From Rhinopithecus roxellana (Eukaryota > Chordata > Mammalia > Primates > Cercopithecidae), in contig NC_044552.1 of NCBI RefSeq assembly GCF_007565055.1, positions 147,696,859-147,760,858 on the forward strand: a stretch of 64,000 nt of DNA. Direction: 5' to 3'. The position numbers and the translations under genes are program-made. Under the pieces are notes generated by a model that searched no databases, was not told where the DNA came from, and was given only the letters and a program-made list of their open reading frames with translations. How positions within the stretch are numbered: position 1 is the first letter of the stretch; each line of letters opens with the position of its first letter. Below are positions 63,575-64,000 of this stretch, piece after piece.

Positions 63575-64000
63575 GTCTGTTTGATAGATTATTTCACTTT
63601 TAAGTAGCCTGTTGCTATCAATAGATACATCTGATCATCTCCTAATTAGTAAATATGAAAACTATTGTTTTCATAAGTATTAATAAGCCACAGATATTCT
63701 GGGGTGGGTTGCTGGCAGGAGGAAGATGCCGACTTGCTAACTGAGGAGTATGAGCCCTGTCAGTGCTGCTTCTGTACGTAAACACTGTTAGTTTAGATGA
63801 TAGCCTCACCAAAATAATATTCTGATTTGTCTGCTTGATTATGAAAGTGCATAATTAGCAAGAAAAATCTGAGACGTTTTAGACAGACATAGACAAAACC
63901 TCTGGGTTGTCTCGAGAAAACCTGGAAAACACTTCTCTCAGGCTTCATGAAGGGGAAAAGGAGTTTTAACCTTTAGCACACGTTACAAAAATCTAATACG
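63575..64000. other. Intergenic DNA at the right edge
   Basis: AT-rich sequence without an identified gene or repeat. Confidence 0.6.

Overview
The window is primate nuclear DNA, most likely from an Old World monkey such as a macaque or baboon. It is dense in Alu and L1 copies. Two young AluY copies (55778-56088 and 63268-63574) carry sequence variants that I associate with cercopithecid AluY subfamilies. Three intron-containing protein-coding genes can be read exon by exon with GT-AG junctions and an unbroken frame: PDCD2 (+), TBP (-) and PSMB1 (+). This is the conserved PSMB1-TBP-PDCD2 cluster of human 6q27, shown here in the opposite orientation.

Layout. 1-5000 is flanking DNA made largely of retroviral debris: a heavily deleted class I provirus on the minus strand, another LTR-like segment and two Alus. 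5000-5800 is the PDCD2 CpG island. PDCD2 has six coding exons (5394-12365, 344 codons). 12.4-17.0 kb is the gap between the converging PDCD2 and TBP 3' ends, filled with old L1, MIR and Alu sequence. TBP (about 17065-36230, minus) has seven coding exons and a noncoding exon 1 and encodes 333 residues with a 32-glutamine tract. Its long intron 2 holds a nested stack: an old L1, interrupted by a nearly complete Tigger1-like DNA transposon, itself interrupted by two Alus. About 1 kb separates the divergent TBP and PSMB1 5' ends. PSMB1 (about 37230-53985, plus) has six coding exons and encodes 241 residues. Its exon 5 lies between two ~350-bp direct repeats and next to a 32-bp minisatellite. 54-64 kb is intergenic, with old LTRs, Alus, a GA-rich tract, a candidate CTCF site and a 5'-truncated L1 with clear target-site duplications.

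The three genes are housekeeping genes with CpG-island promoters: TBP in transcription initiation, PSMB1 in the 20S proteasome core, PDCD2 in 40S ribosome assembly. I see no reason to think they form a pathway; their linkage is an old syntenic arrangement. I found no CRISPR array, operon, tRNA or rRNA, and no evidence of an undescribed system. The most interesting signals are the interrupted TBP glutamine repeat, the upstream start codons in the TBP 5' UTR, the direct repeats around PSMB1 exon 5, and the L1-derived 3' UTR of PDCD2.
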